The position numbers and the translations under genes were made by a program. A stretch of 17,871 nucleotides of DNA from CAZQKE01 sp964593865. GTDB lineage: Bacteria > Chloroflexota > Anaerolineae > JAAYZQ01. Under the pieces are notes generated by a model. That model was not told where the DNA came from. It saw nothing but the letters and a program-made list of their open reading frames with translations, and searched no databases. The stretch is taken from positions 1 to 17,871 of the forward strand of contig CAZQKE010000058.1 in assembly GCA_964593865.1 (NCBI GenBank), written 5' to 3'. Every line of letters begins with the position of its first letter. The first letter of the stretch is position 1. Below, piece after piece: positions 1 to 6,378 of the stretch.

Positions 1-156
1 CGGATCAAAGGGCAGCGGTTCACCGGCATCCAGGGCGGCGACCATGCGCTTGTGGGCCGCATCCCGCCCGACATAGATGACGCCGCTGATCGTCACCTTG
101 TCGCCGGCGTGAAGCTGCTCGATCACATCATCGGTCAAAGGTGTTGTCAAGTGCAT
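1..156 (-). CDS. fumB: Fumarate hydratase class I, beta subunit (partial, N-terminal 52 codons)
   Basis: Only the first 52 codons are present; the gene continues past the left edge. The fragment starts MHLTTPLTDD and carries GDKVTISGVIYVGRDAAHKR, the typical start of the beta subunit (fumarase C-terminal/TtdB domain) of oxygen-sensitive [4Fe-4S] fumarases. With the alpha subunit it would interconvert fumarate and malate in the cytoplasm (TCA cycle or reductive branch). The start is ATG at 156 with an AAGGAG Shine-Dalgarno about 7 nt upstream. It lies 15 nt downstream of the MNT gene and is the last visible gene of the unit starting at fumA. Alpha and beta genes normally sit side by side; here a HEPN/MNT pair separates them. 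L-tartrate dehydratase beta is a related alternative, but the alpha partner argues for fumarase. Confidence 0.88.
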   Translation of the reverse strand, partial: MHLTTPLTDDVIEQLHAGDKVTISGVIYVGRDAAHKRMVAALDAGEPLPFDP

Positions 157-171
157 CGTTTGCTCCTTGCT

Positions 172-588
172 TCAAGCCGTAGCCGGCGGACGGCGCACAT
201 AGCCAAACCACGTCTTGACCAGGTTGTGCTCCCGCAAGTACCGCTTGGCCTGCTGCCGCCAGGCTCCAATATCACCGACCAGGGGCTTGCCCTCCAAAAG
301 GGCGTCCAGGATCAGCCCCCGGTGCAAACAGGCCAGCAACTCGGCTTCTGTGAACCCCAGAGCGTCTACCAGGAGCGGCTTGTCTTCCCACAGCACGTCC
401 AACCGTTCCCAAAAATCGGTCGGCAGATCGTCTGCCACTACCAGCAAATCGTAGTCGCTGGTCCGGCGGGCATCCCCCCGTGCCCGCGAGCCAAAGAGGA
501 TCACCGCCTTTGGCGCAAGCCGCCGTTCTAGGGAGGCAACGTATTCAGCAATTGCTGCCGGACGGCGTCTAGAATGTCTGTTGCCCAT
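172..588 (-). CDS. MNT-type minimal nucleotidyltransferase (partner of HEPN protein)
   Basis: A 138-residue protein of the polymerase-beta-like minimal nucleotidyltransferase family. The hallmark is seen directly: VILFGSRARGDARRTSDYD, i.e. GSRARG followed by S-D-Y-D, supplying two metal-binding carboxylates; a possible third Asp lies in PLLVDALGF. In characterised HEPN/MNT modules the MNT protein transfers AMP to the HEPN partner and acts as antitoxin; that role is family knowledge, not shown here. ATG at 588 is chosen; the frame is open to a TTG at 597. The 5' end overlaps the HEPN reading frame by about 60 nt, so the two are translationally linked. It appears intact although its partner is frameshifted. 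It sits between fumA and fumB and presumably shares their transcript. Confidence 0.85.
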   Translation of the reverse strand: MGNRHSRRRPAAIAEYVASLERRLAPKAVILFGSRARGDARRTSDYDLLVVADDLPTDFWERLDVLWEDKPLLVDALGFTEAELLACLHRGLILDALLEGKPLVGDIGAWRQQAKRYLREHNLVKTWFGYVRRPPATA

Positions 589-966
589 TGCAAGCAATCC
601 TCGGCGTTCCGCCGATCGAAAAAGTCAAAAGGGATCCCAAACGGTACACCGTTGGGGTAGCGGGTAGGAATGTATACCCGATCCAGTTCGCGGGCTGCGC
701 CCAGTAAAGACGCTAGTGCGCCCAGAGGCTGGATTCCGGCCTGCTGATCGCCCTGGATCAACACTAGGATGCTGTGAATTCGTTCGACATCTTCTCCCTT
801 GGCGGCACGGAGCGCCTTGACCGCCTTTTCCGCCGCCTGCTGAGCGACAAAACAAGACCAATATATAGTCGCCACTGTCACGCAGGTTAGCAGCGGCCTG
901 GAGGTCCCGCTCGGCTTGCCGGAACCATCGCCCTGCCTCGGTCTGCCAACGGCTGGCAGCGTTCAC
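528..966 (-). pseudogene. HEPN-domain protein, frameshifted
   Basis: Two overlapping frames together make one about 145-residue HEPN (COG2250-type) protein. The N-terminal part (GTG at 966) reads MNAASRWQTEAGRWFRQAER and reaches SGDY; the rest, YWSCFVAQQAAEKAVKAL through LDRVYIPTRYPNG, lies in another frame ending at 528. The switch is at a TATATAT run at 861-867; removing one A, or adding one TA, restores a continuous protein ('GDYYW' or 'GDYIYW'). The GTG overlaps the fumA stop codon (GTGA) and has a strong AAGGAGG site inside the fumA 3' end. The canonical HEPN RNase motif (R, 4-6 residues, H) is not visible; the only His is in RIHS. It could be a true pseudogene, a phase-variable allele or a sequencing error. 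Confidence 0.8.
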
Positions 967-1808
967 AACACCGCCTCCTTATGCCGCGCCGAATGGCACT
1001 GGATGTTGACCGCTACCGGCAGGGAAGCGATATGGCAGGGGAAGGTCTCCACGTGGACGGCCAACGCCGTGGTCAGCCCGCCCAGCCCCTGGGGACCGAT
1101 GCCGATGCGGTTGATCCGGTCTAGGAGCTCGGCTTCCAGTTCGGCCACTTCCGGGTCGGGGTTGGGTTGGCCCACTTCCCGCAGTAGCGAGTGCTTGGCC
1201 AGCCACATCGCCTTTTCTGCCGAACCGCCGATGCCTACGCCGACGATGATGGGCGGGCAGGGGTTGGCTCCTGCCCGGCGCACCGCCTCGACCACAAAGT
1301 TGACTACGCCCTCGCGGCCATCGGCGGGTTTGAGCATGGCCAGGCGGCTCATGTTTTCGCTGCCCCCCCCTTTGGGGGCTACGATGATTTTGAGTTCGTC
1401 GCCGGGTACGACCGTCGTGTGGATGACCGGCGGGGTGTTGTCGCGGGTGTTGATGCGGGAAGAAAAGGGGTGTTCGACGATGGACTTGCGCAGGTAGCCT
1501 TCTTTGTAGCCCCGGCGCACGCCCTCGGCAATGGCTTCATTCAGGCTGCCGCCGACGATGTGAACATCCTGGCCCAGTTCCACGAACACAACGGTTAGGC
1601 CGCAATCTTGGCAAAGGGGCATTTGTTCGTTGCGGGCGATCTCGGCGTTCTCCAGGATCTGGTCCAGCACTTCGCGGCCTACAGGCGAGATTTCGGCCTC
1701 GCGGTAGCGGCGTAGGGCGGCCAGCACGTCCTCGCCCAGGTAGTAGTTGCTCTCAATGCACAACCGGGCGACCGTCTCGACAACCTGATCGGTGTGAATT
1801 TCCTTCAC
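963..1808 (-). CDS. fumA: Fumarate hydratase class I, alpha subunit
   Basis: A 281-residue protein of the usual size for the alpha (catalytic, N-terminal) subunit of two-subunit [4Fe-4S] fumarases. Conserved elements are visible: MPLCQDCGLT with candidate cluster ligand C66, SENMSRLAMLKPADG, NPCPPIIVGVGIGG with C184, and VNIQCHSARH with C271, giving the three expected cluster cysteines. It catalyses reversible hydration of fumarate to malate in the cytoplasm and needs the beta subunit, whose start lies at 156. The start is GTG at 1808 with an AGGAG site 5 nt upstream. It is first in its operon, behind a consensus promoter and a structured leader. Its stop overlaps the GTG of the HEPN gene. 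Confidence 0.94.
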   Translation of the reverse strand: MKEIHTDQVVETVARLCIESNYYLGEDVLAALRRYREAEISPVGREVLDQILENAEIARNEQMPLCQDCGLTVVFVELGQDVHIVGGSLNEAIAEGVRRGYKEGYLRKSIVEHPFSSRINTRDNTPPVIHTTVVPGDELKIIVAPKGGGSENMSRLAMLKPADGREGVVNFVVEAVRRAGANPCPPIIVGVGIGGSAEKAMWLAKHSLLREVGQPNPDPEVAELEAELLDRINRIGIGPQGLGGLTTALAVHVETFPCHIASLPVAVNIQCHSARHKEAVL

Positions 1809-1942
1809 GCTCCTACCCCCTTGTAGAACGAAAAAGCACCTCTATCCGGCCCGATGTTTCCGCTTTGCTCAGGTGAGGTGCTTATCCGCAAGCTGTAAAA
1901 TGCTATCCGATGCTCCGTAGCGCCTCCCCTTCGAAGCCAAGC
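1809..1942 (-). promoter_or_regulatory. fumA 5' leader with attenuator-like hairpin
   Basis: The predicted untranslated leader is about 130 nt. On the minus strand AAGCACCTC (1883-1875) pairs perfectly with GAGGTGCTT (1842-1834), and the second arm runs into TTTTTCGTTC, an intrinsic-terminator layout just before the ribosome binding site. The 32-nt interior can form a second stem, CCTGA with TCGGG. Upstream, GCTT (GCGGAT) AAGC could compete for the first arm as a weak antiterminator, and GCTA...TAGC can form another small hairpin. The arrangement suggests premature-termination control. I could not match it to a known riboswitch class. Confidence 0.5.
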
Positions 1943-1948
1943 GCGGGC

Positions 1949-1977
1949 ATTATACCCCAATCGACCGATCTTGTCAA
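1949..1977 (-). promoter_or_regulatory. Sigma-70-type promoter of the fumarase operon
   Basis: A perfect consensus is present on the minus strand: TTGACA (1977-1972), a 17-nt spacer, TATAAT (1954-1949). Transcription would start near 1942. Confidence 0.85.
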
Positions 1978-2115
1978 AAGCCTTCCCCATCGGATGTTCT
2001 CAGACCTGCGATTCCGCGCTGCGTAGGAAATGTCGGGTTGCACGTTCGCCTATCCGGCCCGGAGCGGCTGCCTGCAATGGGCCATGCCCCTCGCAGGATC
2101 TCCGTTGCGTCCTGC
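1978..2115. other. Non-coding stretch between the fumA promoter and the membrane-protein gene
   Basis: Together with the fumA promoter and leader this makes a 307-base gap without a gene (1809-2115). No convincing ORF and no hairpin followed by a T-run was seen on either strand between 1978 and 2115. Downstream of the membrane-protein stop (minus strand) CTGC...GCAG can pair around GGG...CCC, but no uridine tract follows. Confidence 0.5.
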
Positions 2116-2925
2116 TCACGGGCCAAAACGGAGCAGGACGGCCAATCCGACCAAAGAGACTATGGCGTATTCTATCAGCACCTGTCGCGTCAGTCGATCC
2201 TGGAGCTGCTGGTTGGCCAGGCCGGTGAATACGTAAAAGCCCAGCAGCAGGATCAGCCCCCCCGTCACCCCGGAGATCCGCCAGTAGTTCATGGCCCAGA
2301 TGATCTCGCCGGTGCACAACCCGGCGATGGCAGCGTACAGGGCCGTGCGGGTGAACCCCTGTCCTGCGCTGCGCAAAAACTCCAACGCCAACAGACCGCC
2401 TACCGCCGTGACCGCCGTAGCCGAGATCAAACTGCGCGTCTTGGCCGAGTAGATGAGCACAAAGACCACCAGGGCCAACAGGTAGGCCCAGGCGTTGAGG
2501 CTCAGACGGGCAGCGCGATACAATCGGTCATCCGGGTCTACCGTGTGGTATTCGGCACTGATGACCGGGATGAGGACCAAGCCGGTCAGGACATAACCGA
2601 CCAGGCGGTAAAGCCTGGTCGGGGCTTGAGGTAGCAAAACCACCGCCAGGAGGACCGTCAGTGCGGGCAAGGTCCAGGTGACGAAGCTGTGCCGCGCTTC
2701 AATCCTTTGCGCAGTGGGGTGGGATCGGACTATGGCGTCGGTGCCGGCGCAGGTGATACCTACCAACAAAGCGGCCATCAAGGCCGTTTGGGTTAGGCTC
2801 ACCGCCAGGGGAGAACCCAACACCGTAAGGCTGTAGGACCGGCCGGGCAACTGCAGGAATGCACCCAGGATCAGGCCCAGGACGACCAGCGAGGCTACTA
2901 TGCTGGCCCGTTCTCGGTAAAGCAT
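2116..2925 (-). CDS. Multi-pass integral membrane protein, function unknown
   Basis: A 269-residue, strongly hydrophobic protein with about eight or nine predicted membrane segments (roughly residues 8-25, 41-61, 81-99, 104-123, 146-162, 167-186, 197-217, 218-240, 249-267). Charged stretches such as RSHPTAQRIEARH and YHTVDPDDRLYR lie between segments. I see no catalytic or transporter motif and cannot assign a family; uncharacterised Chloroflexota membrane proteins of this type exist. The ATG at 2925 follows the phosphofructokinase stop by 11 nt with an AAGGAAA ribosome binding site, so the two are very likely cotranscribed. No function in glycolysis can be inferred from that alone. Confidence 0.8.
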   Translation of the reverse strand: MLYRERASIVASLVVLGLILGAFLQLPGRSYSLTVLGSPLAVSLTQTALMAALLVGITCAGTDAIVRSHPTAQRIEARHSFVTWTLPALTVLLAVVLLPQAPTRLYRLVGYVLTGLVLIPVISAEYHTVDPDDRLYRAARLSLNAWAYLLALVVFVLIYSAKTRSLISATAVTAVGGLLALEFLRSAGQGFTRTALYAAIAGLCTGEIIWAMNYWRISGVTGGLILLLGFYVFTGLANQQLQDRLTRQVLIEYAIVSLVGLAVLLRFGP

Positions 2926-2936
2926 GAGGTTTCCTT

Positions 2937-4118
2937 TTAGTAGAGAAACATCGGTTTGCCCAGCATGTCCACGATGCGCGGGCGATACTGATCTACGTCG
3001 TACATCTCATCCACGTCCACCCGCTTTTTGCCGGAAACGACGCGGTTGAGGGGGACGTGGGTGTACATGCCGTCGCGCAATGCTACCATGCGCCCCGACC
3101 GCCCCTGGGCCGTCAGGTCCATTGCCAGCTGGCCGTAGCTGACGGCGACCATGCGGTCCAGCGAATCGGGTGCTCCGCTGCGCATCAGGTAGCCCAACTG
3201 CTGGTAGATGATGTTTTCGCCGGTGATCTTTTTCAGCTTCTCCCCCGTCACCGCACCGATGCCGCCCAGTTTTTTGTGACCGTACGCATCCTCATCCCCG
3301 GCATAGTGAACCAGGTCTCCCCCGATCTCGCGGGCACCTTCGGAGATGGTCATGATGGCATAGTTGCTGGGGTTGTTGCGTTTATCCTGGATCAGGAGCA
3401 GGGCCAGCCGCTGAATGTCAAAGGGCACTTCGGAAATGATGGCCCGGTCTACATCGGCCAGGTAGGCAGAAATGAGTGATGTTTCACCCGAATTGCGACC
3501 GAATAGCTCAATGATCGCAATCCGTTCGTGGGAACCGGTCGGGGTGCGCAGGTTGTTGATCATGTCTACGCTGCGTGTTACCGCCGTTGAAAAGCCGATG
3601 CAGTAATCGGTCCCGTACACGTCGTTGTCCATCGTTTTGGGAATGGCGACAATGGGAAACCCTTCCTGGTGCAGCCGAGCGGCGTAGGATAGCGTGTCGT
3701 CCCCGCCGATGGGGATCAGCGCATCCAGCTCCAAAAAATTCAGCACCCGCAGGATGTGGGGGGTAAAGTCATAGACGGCGTTTTCCCCTTCGCCTTCGAT
3801 CGGTTCCGCCGTGCCCTGCAAAAACTTGGGAACATCGGCGGCTTTGACCCGCTGGGGATTGGTGCGCGAGGTGTGCAGGAATGTGCCTCCGGTGCGGTCA
3901 ATGGTCCGCACGGTGGAGGGCTGCAGGGGGAGAAACAGGTTCTTGCCGGCCTGAGGGCTATCCAGGTTGCATTGCAACAAGCCTCCCCACCCCCGACGAA
4001 TGCCGATGACCTCCCACCCGTGGGTGATGGCCCGCTCAACGACCGATTTGATGGCCGGGTTGAGGCCCGGTACATCGCCTCCTCCGGTGAGAATACCGAC
4101 TCTTTTGCTCCTTGCCAT
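2937..4118 (-). CDS. pfp: 6-phosphofructokinase, probably pyrophosphate-dependent
   Basis: A 393-residue PFK-A-superfamily enzyme. The N-terminal phosphate loop GILTGGGDVPGLN covers residues 8-20. Two positions that decide the phosphoryl donor are visible: GGDDT (138-142), with Asp where ATP enzymes have Gly, and PKTMDND (160-166), with Lys where ATP enzymes have Gly. Both are the PPi-type states, so it likely runs fructose-6-phosphate + PPi to fructose-1,6-bisphosphate + Pi reversibly, serving glycolysis and gluconeogenesis. LFGRNSGE corresponds to the substrate-binding MGRxSG motif. The ATG at 4118 (MARSKR) has GAGGGAG upstream and lies about 23 nt from the predicted transcription start; longer in-frame starts would precede that site. 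First gene of a two-gene unit with the membrane protein. Confidence 0.93.
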   Translation of the reverse strand: MARSKRVGILTGGGDVPGLNPAIKSVVERAITHGWEVIGIRRGWGGLLQCNLDSPQAGKNLFLPLQPSTVRTIDRTGGTFLHTSRTNPQRVKAADVPKFLQGTAEPIEGEGENAVYDFTPHILRVLNFLELDALIPIGGDDTLSYAARLHQEGFPIVAIPKTMDNDVYGTDYCIGFSTAVTRSVDMINNLRTPTGSHERIAIIELFGRNSGETSLISAYLADVDRAIISEVPFDIQRLALLLIQDKRNNPSNYAIMTISEGAREIGGDLVHYAGDEDAYGHKKLGGIGAVTGEKLKKITGENIIYQQLGYLMRSGAPDSLDRMVAVSYGQLAMDLTAQGRSGRMVALRDGMYTHVPLNRVVSGKKRVDVDEMYDVDQYRPRIVDMLGKPMFLY

Positions 4119-4147
4119 GTTGCTCCCTCTTTGATCTGATCGGCACA

Positions 4148-4176
4148 AGTATAACAAAAAGTGACCGTTCCGTCAA
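4148..4176 (-). promoter_or_regulatory. Promoter of the phosphofructokinase unit
   Basis: The minus strand has TTGACG (4176-4171), a 17-nt spacer and TATACT (4153-4148), each one mismatch from consensus. The predicted start near 4141 gives a short leader. Confidence 0.75.
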
Positions 4177-4194
4177 AAGAGGGCAATGGGGACA

Positions 4195-4231
4195 GGTTGA
4201 CCCCCAGGTTGACGAATATCGGTCGGTTGAC
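4195..4231 (+). repeat. Three direct GGTTGAC repeats between divergent promoters
   Basis: GGTTGAC occurs at 4195-4201, 4207-4213 and 4225-4231. The third copy overlaps the -35 box of the sortase promoter. They could be a regulator site or remnant -35 elements. Confidence 0.4.
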
Positions 4232-4254
4232 TTTTGTTCCCTTGTGCGTATAAT
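4227..4254 (+). promoter_or_regulatory. Promoter of the sortase gene
   Basis: TTGACT (4227-4232), a 16-nt spacer and TATAAT (4249-4254). The predicted start is near 4261, which excludes in-frame starts further upstream for the sortase. Confidence 0.75.
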
Positions 4255-4327
4255 CTCTTTTGTGAATACCGGGGCCGCGTTTCGCAAAGGGATCGGGGCG
4301 ACGGTTGCTCCAAAAGCCGTGCGCCGG

Positions 4328-5077
4328 ATGCACAGGGGGCGACTCGTCTCCGACATTTTGTTCATTTTGGGGGGGCTGGCGTTGGCTGCGGCTTTGCTAT
4401 ACGCTGCTTACGCTGCCCTCAACACCTGGTTGATGGGGCAGAACCGCTATCTGCGCTTGAACCGGGTTGCCGCTCTGCCGATCCCGGCCATGACCTGGAC
4501 TCCCTCGCCGACTCCTACGCCGACTGCGCCGCCGACCCACACGCCAACCCCTACCCCTTTGCCTTCGCCGACTCCCACCCCCACGCCTACCCCTCCGCCT
4601 CCTCCCGTGCAGATCCGCATTCCGGCTCTGGGCGTCACCCGCTCCATCATCCCCTTGCCGCGCATCCCCGACCGGCGCACCGGTGGCTGGACGTGGAATA
4701 CCGACCGCCTGTTTCGTGCCGGGCGCAGCGATCTGGTAGGGCACTGGCAAGGTTCGGCTTCGCCGGGCCAGCCGGGCAACATGATCCTGGTCGGTCACAA
4801 CTACGGCTACGGTTACAACGGCGTCTTTGTGCGCTTGGGCAGTCTGCGGCCCGGCCAACAGGTGTATGTGGTCAACGCCGTGGGACAGACCTTCACCTAC
4901 CGGGTGACGCAGGTTCAAAAGGTGGGCTGGCGGCGCAAGACCTTCGGGGAGTTGACAAGGCATCTGCAGTTCCTGGCTCCCGGAGGCCCGGAGCGGCTGA
5001 CGCTGGTCAGCTGCGCCGGGGCAAACTTTGAACCTTTCCCCGAACGGGTGTATGTCGTCGCCATGCCGTCGCACTAA
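4328..5077 (+). CDS. Membrane-anchored sortase-family transpeptidase
   Basis: A 249-residue protein with three parts: one N-terminal membrane segment (about residues 9-31), a Pro/Thr stalk (about 56-93, runs of TPTP), and a sortase domain (about 94-247). The catalytic triad is visible: H157 in LVGHNYGYGYNGVF, C229 in TLVSCAG, and R240 in ERVYVV. Sortases cut a C-terminal sorting signal and join the protein to a cell-surface nucleophile; the domain would lie outside the membrane. The ATG at 4328 is preferred although its ribosome binding site is weak; an in-frame GTG at 4262 lies at the predicted transcription start. The gene stands alone, divergent from the phosphofructokinase and convergent with thiB. 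No sorting-signal substrate is encoded nearby, so its targets are unknown. Confidence 0.88.
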   Translation: MHRGRLVSDILFILGGLALAAALLYAAYAALNTWLMGQNRYLRLNRVAALPIPAMTWTPSPTPTPTAPPTHTPTPTPLPSPTPTPTPTPPPPPVQIRIPALGVTRSIIPLPRIPDRRTGGWTWNTDRLFRAGRSDLVGHWQGSASPGQPGNMILVGHNYGYGYNGVFVRLGSLRPGQQVYVVNAVGQTFTYRVTQVQKVGWRRKTFGELTRHLQFLAPGGPERLTLVSCAGANFEPFPERVYVVAMPSH

Positions 5078-5150
5078 AAAGCTTCGCCCTACTGCTCCAC
5101 TTCAGGGGGCGTCTGCCGGAAGCCGTTTTGAAATCCCAGACCGTTGCCCT

Positions 5151-6239
5151 TCACCGGCGCAAAACGGTTTGGGTCCAGGCACGGATCCACTCCTCGCGAT
5201 GGGCCTCAATGTCTTCCGGCGGCACGGTGGCCGGTTTCGCGGGAACCTGGGCAAAGCGCACGAATACGTCGGGCAGGGTTGCCTGCCGGTTCGCCGGGAA
5301 GACGAACATCGTCAGGGGGATGTTTTCCTGAAAATCTGTATCCAGCATAAAGTCTATCCATTGTTCGGCCAGGTCTCGGTTGGGAGTCCCTTTGAGGATG
5401 CCCACAAATTCTATCTGGCGGAAGCAACTCCCGTCGGCCGTGATGACGCCGGTGGGGGCTTCGTCAAACTGGCTTTCGGAAAAGTAGACCTCAACCGGCG
5501 GGCTGCTGGCATAACTGACGACAATGGGCCGGTCGCCTCCTTGAGAAGCGTAGGTGAAATTGCCCCAATAGGCATCTTCCCATCCCTCCGCTACCAACAG
5601 GTCGTTGTCCCGCAGAGCAGCCCAAAAGTCCAGATAGCCATCTTTGCCAAAGCGACCGATGGTCGCCAGCAAGAAGGCCAATCCGGGTGATGAGGTTGCC
5701 GGATTCTCAACTACGGTCAGACCTCGGTAAGCCGGTTGGAGCAGGTCCGGTAGGTCGGCAGGGGGGAGTAGATCGCGCTCGCGGAACCAATTCTTGTCGT
5801 AATTCACACAAACGTCACCATAGTCCACCGGCAGCAGGCGATGGGAGGGGTCCAGTTGCATTTCGGGGGGGATGTTTTCCAGGAGAGGGGAATCGTAAGG
5901 CTCCAAAATATCGCCTTCCAGGGCACGGCTGAGAAAGGTGTTGTCCACGCCGTACAGGACGTCGGCCAGGGGATTTTCTTTGCTGAGTAAGGCTTGGTTG
6001 AGCATCAAACCGGTATCCCCAGACTTGAGAAATTGTACCCGGCAACGGCATTTTTGTTGAAAGAGGTTGATGATCTCTTCGCTCATGTCGAAGCTATCGT
6101 GGGTCATCACCGTCAGGATACGGCCTTCCTCCGCCGAGGGCTTGGCCGTCGGCTCCGCCGTTGCCGTCGGCTCTGCCGTCGGCCCACAGGCCGCCAGCCA
6201 CAAAGCTGCGACCAACATTGCCAGCCACACTTTTTTCAT
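5151..6239 (-). CDS. Thiamine-type ABC transporter substrate-binding lipoprotein (ThiB-like)
   Basis: A 362-residue lipoprotein. The signal peptide ends in a lipobox, LAACG, with lipidated C18, followed by a TAEPTATAEPTAKP linker. The mature part matches the thiamine/thiamine-phosphate binding protein ThiB along its length: LTVMTHDSFD, the GVDNTFL segment, VDYGDVCVNYDK, NPATSSPGLAFLL, EGWEDAYW, VVSYASSPP, and a tail RREEWIR-like segment (EAHREEWIRAWTQTV) as in E. coli ThiB. It would capture substrate outside the membrane for a ThiP/ThiQ-type importer. No permease or ATPase gene is in the window, so this is an orphan binding protein. The ATG at 6239 has a strong GGGAGGA site. It lies 139 nt downstream of lgt in the same direction. 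Iron or polyamine binding is a less likely alternative. Confidence 0.86.
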   Translation of the reverse strand: MKKVWLAMLVAALWLAACGPTAEPTATAEPTAKPSAEEGRILTVMTHDSFDMSEEIINLFQQKCRCRVQFLKSGDTGLMLNQALLSKENPLADVLYGVDNTFLSRALEGDILEPYDSPLLENIPPEMQLDPSHRLLPVDYGDVCVNYDKNWFRERDLLPPADLPDLLQPAYRGLTVVENPATSSPGLAFLLATIGRFGKDGYLDFWAALRDNDLLVAEGWEDAYWGNFTYASQGGDRPIVVSYASSPPVEVYFSESQFDEAPTGVITADGSCFRQIEFVGILKGTPNRDLAEQWIDFMLDTDFQENIPLTMFVFPANRQATLPDVFVRFAQVPAKPATVPPEDIEAHREEWIRAWTQTVLRR

Positions 6240-6280
6240 TTTCCTCCCCCTTTCTCGAAAATAATGCGGGCCGTCCACGA

Positions 6281-6376
6281 AGCGGACGCGAATACACGAA
6301 TGCACGAATACGCCCGGCCGCAGGCCCGAAGGGAGCGACTTGAGTCGCCACCGCCTCCGGCGCGAGCCGCCGGGAT
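6281..6376. repeat. GC-rich palindromic spacer with tandem octamers, possible dispersed intergenic repeat
   Basis: The stretch between lgt and thiB holds three tandem octamers: CGAATACA (6289-6296), CGAATGCA (6297-6304) and CGAATACG (6305-6312). Next to them are a hairpin GTCC...GGAC around 6272-6286, a GGCC...GGCC palindrome near 6316-6326, and GCGACT TG AGTCGC near 6335-6348. This mosaic resembles dispersed intergenic repeats of GC-rich genomes. No second copy is in the window. Confidence 0.4.
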
Positions 6377-6378
6377 TT

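Noticed and set aside
1809..1942. Assignment of the fumA leader to a known riboswitch class (c-di-GMP, fluoride, ZTP, preQ1, THF and others)
   Set aside because: None of the conserved cores I know for those classes is present; only the general attenuator layout is supported.
1805..1990. A 61-codon minus-strand frame upstream of fumA
   Set aside because: It spans the consensus promoter and the attenuator hairpin, lacks a ribosome binding site and shows no recognisable protein feature.
4262..4327. GTG at 4262 as the sortase start
   Set aside because: It falls at the predicted transcription start, leaving no room for a ribosome binding site; the membrane segment begins directly after the ATG at 4328.
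4234..5031. A 265-codon frame overlapping the sortase gene in another frame
   Set aside because: It is a shadow of the sortase reading frame, with low-complexity residues from the Pro/Thr codons and no domain; the sortase triad lies in the other frame.
5078..5150. Possible terminator between the convergent sortase and thiB genes
   Set aside because: CGCCC can pair with GGGGCG, but the loop is long and no T-run follows on either strand.
6289..6312. Tandem octamers considered as a CRISPR fragment
   Set aside because: The units are contiguous 8-mers without spacers, and no cas gene is nearby.
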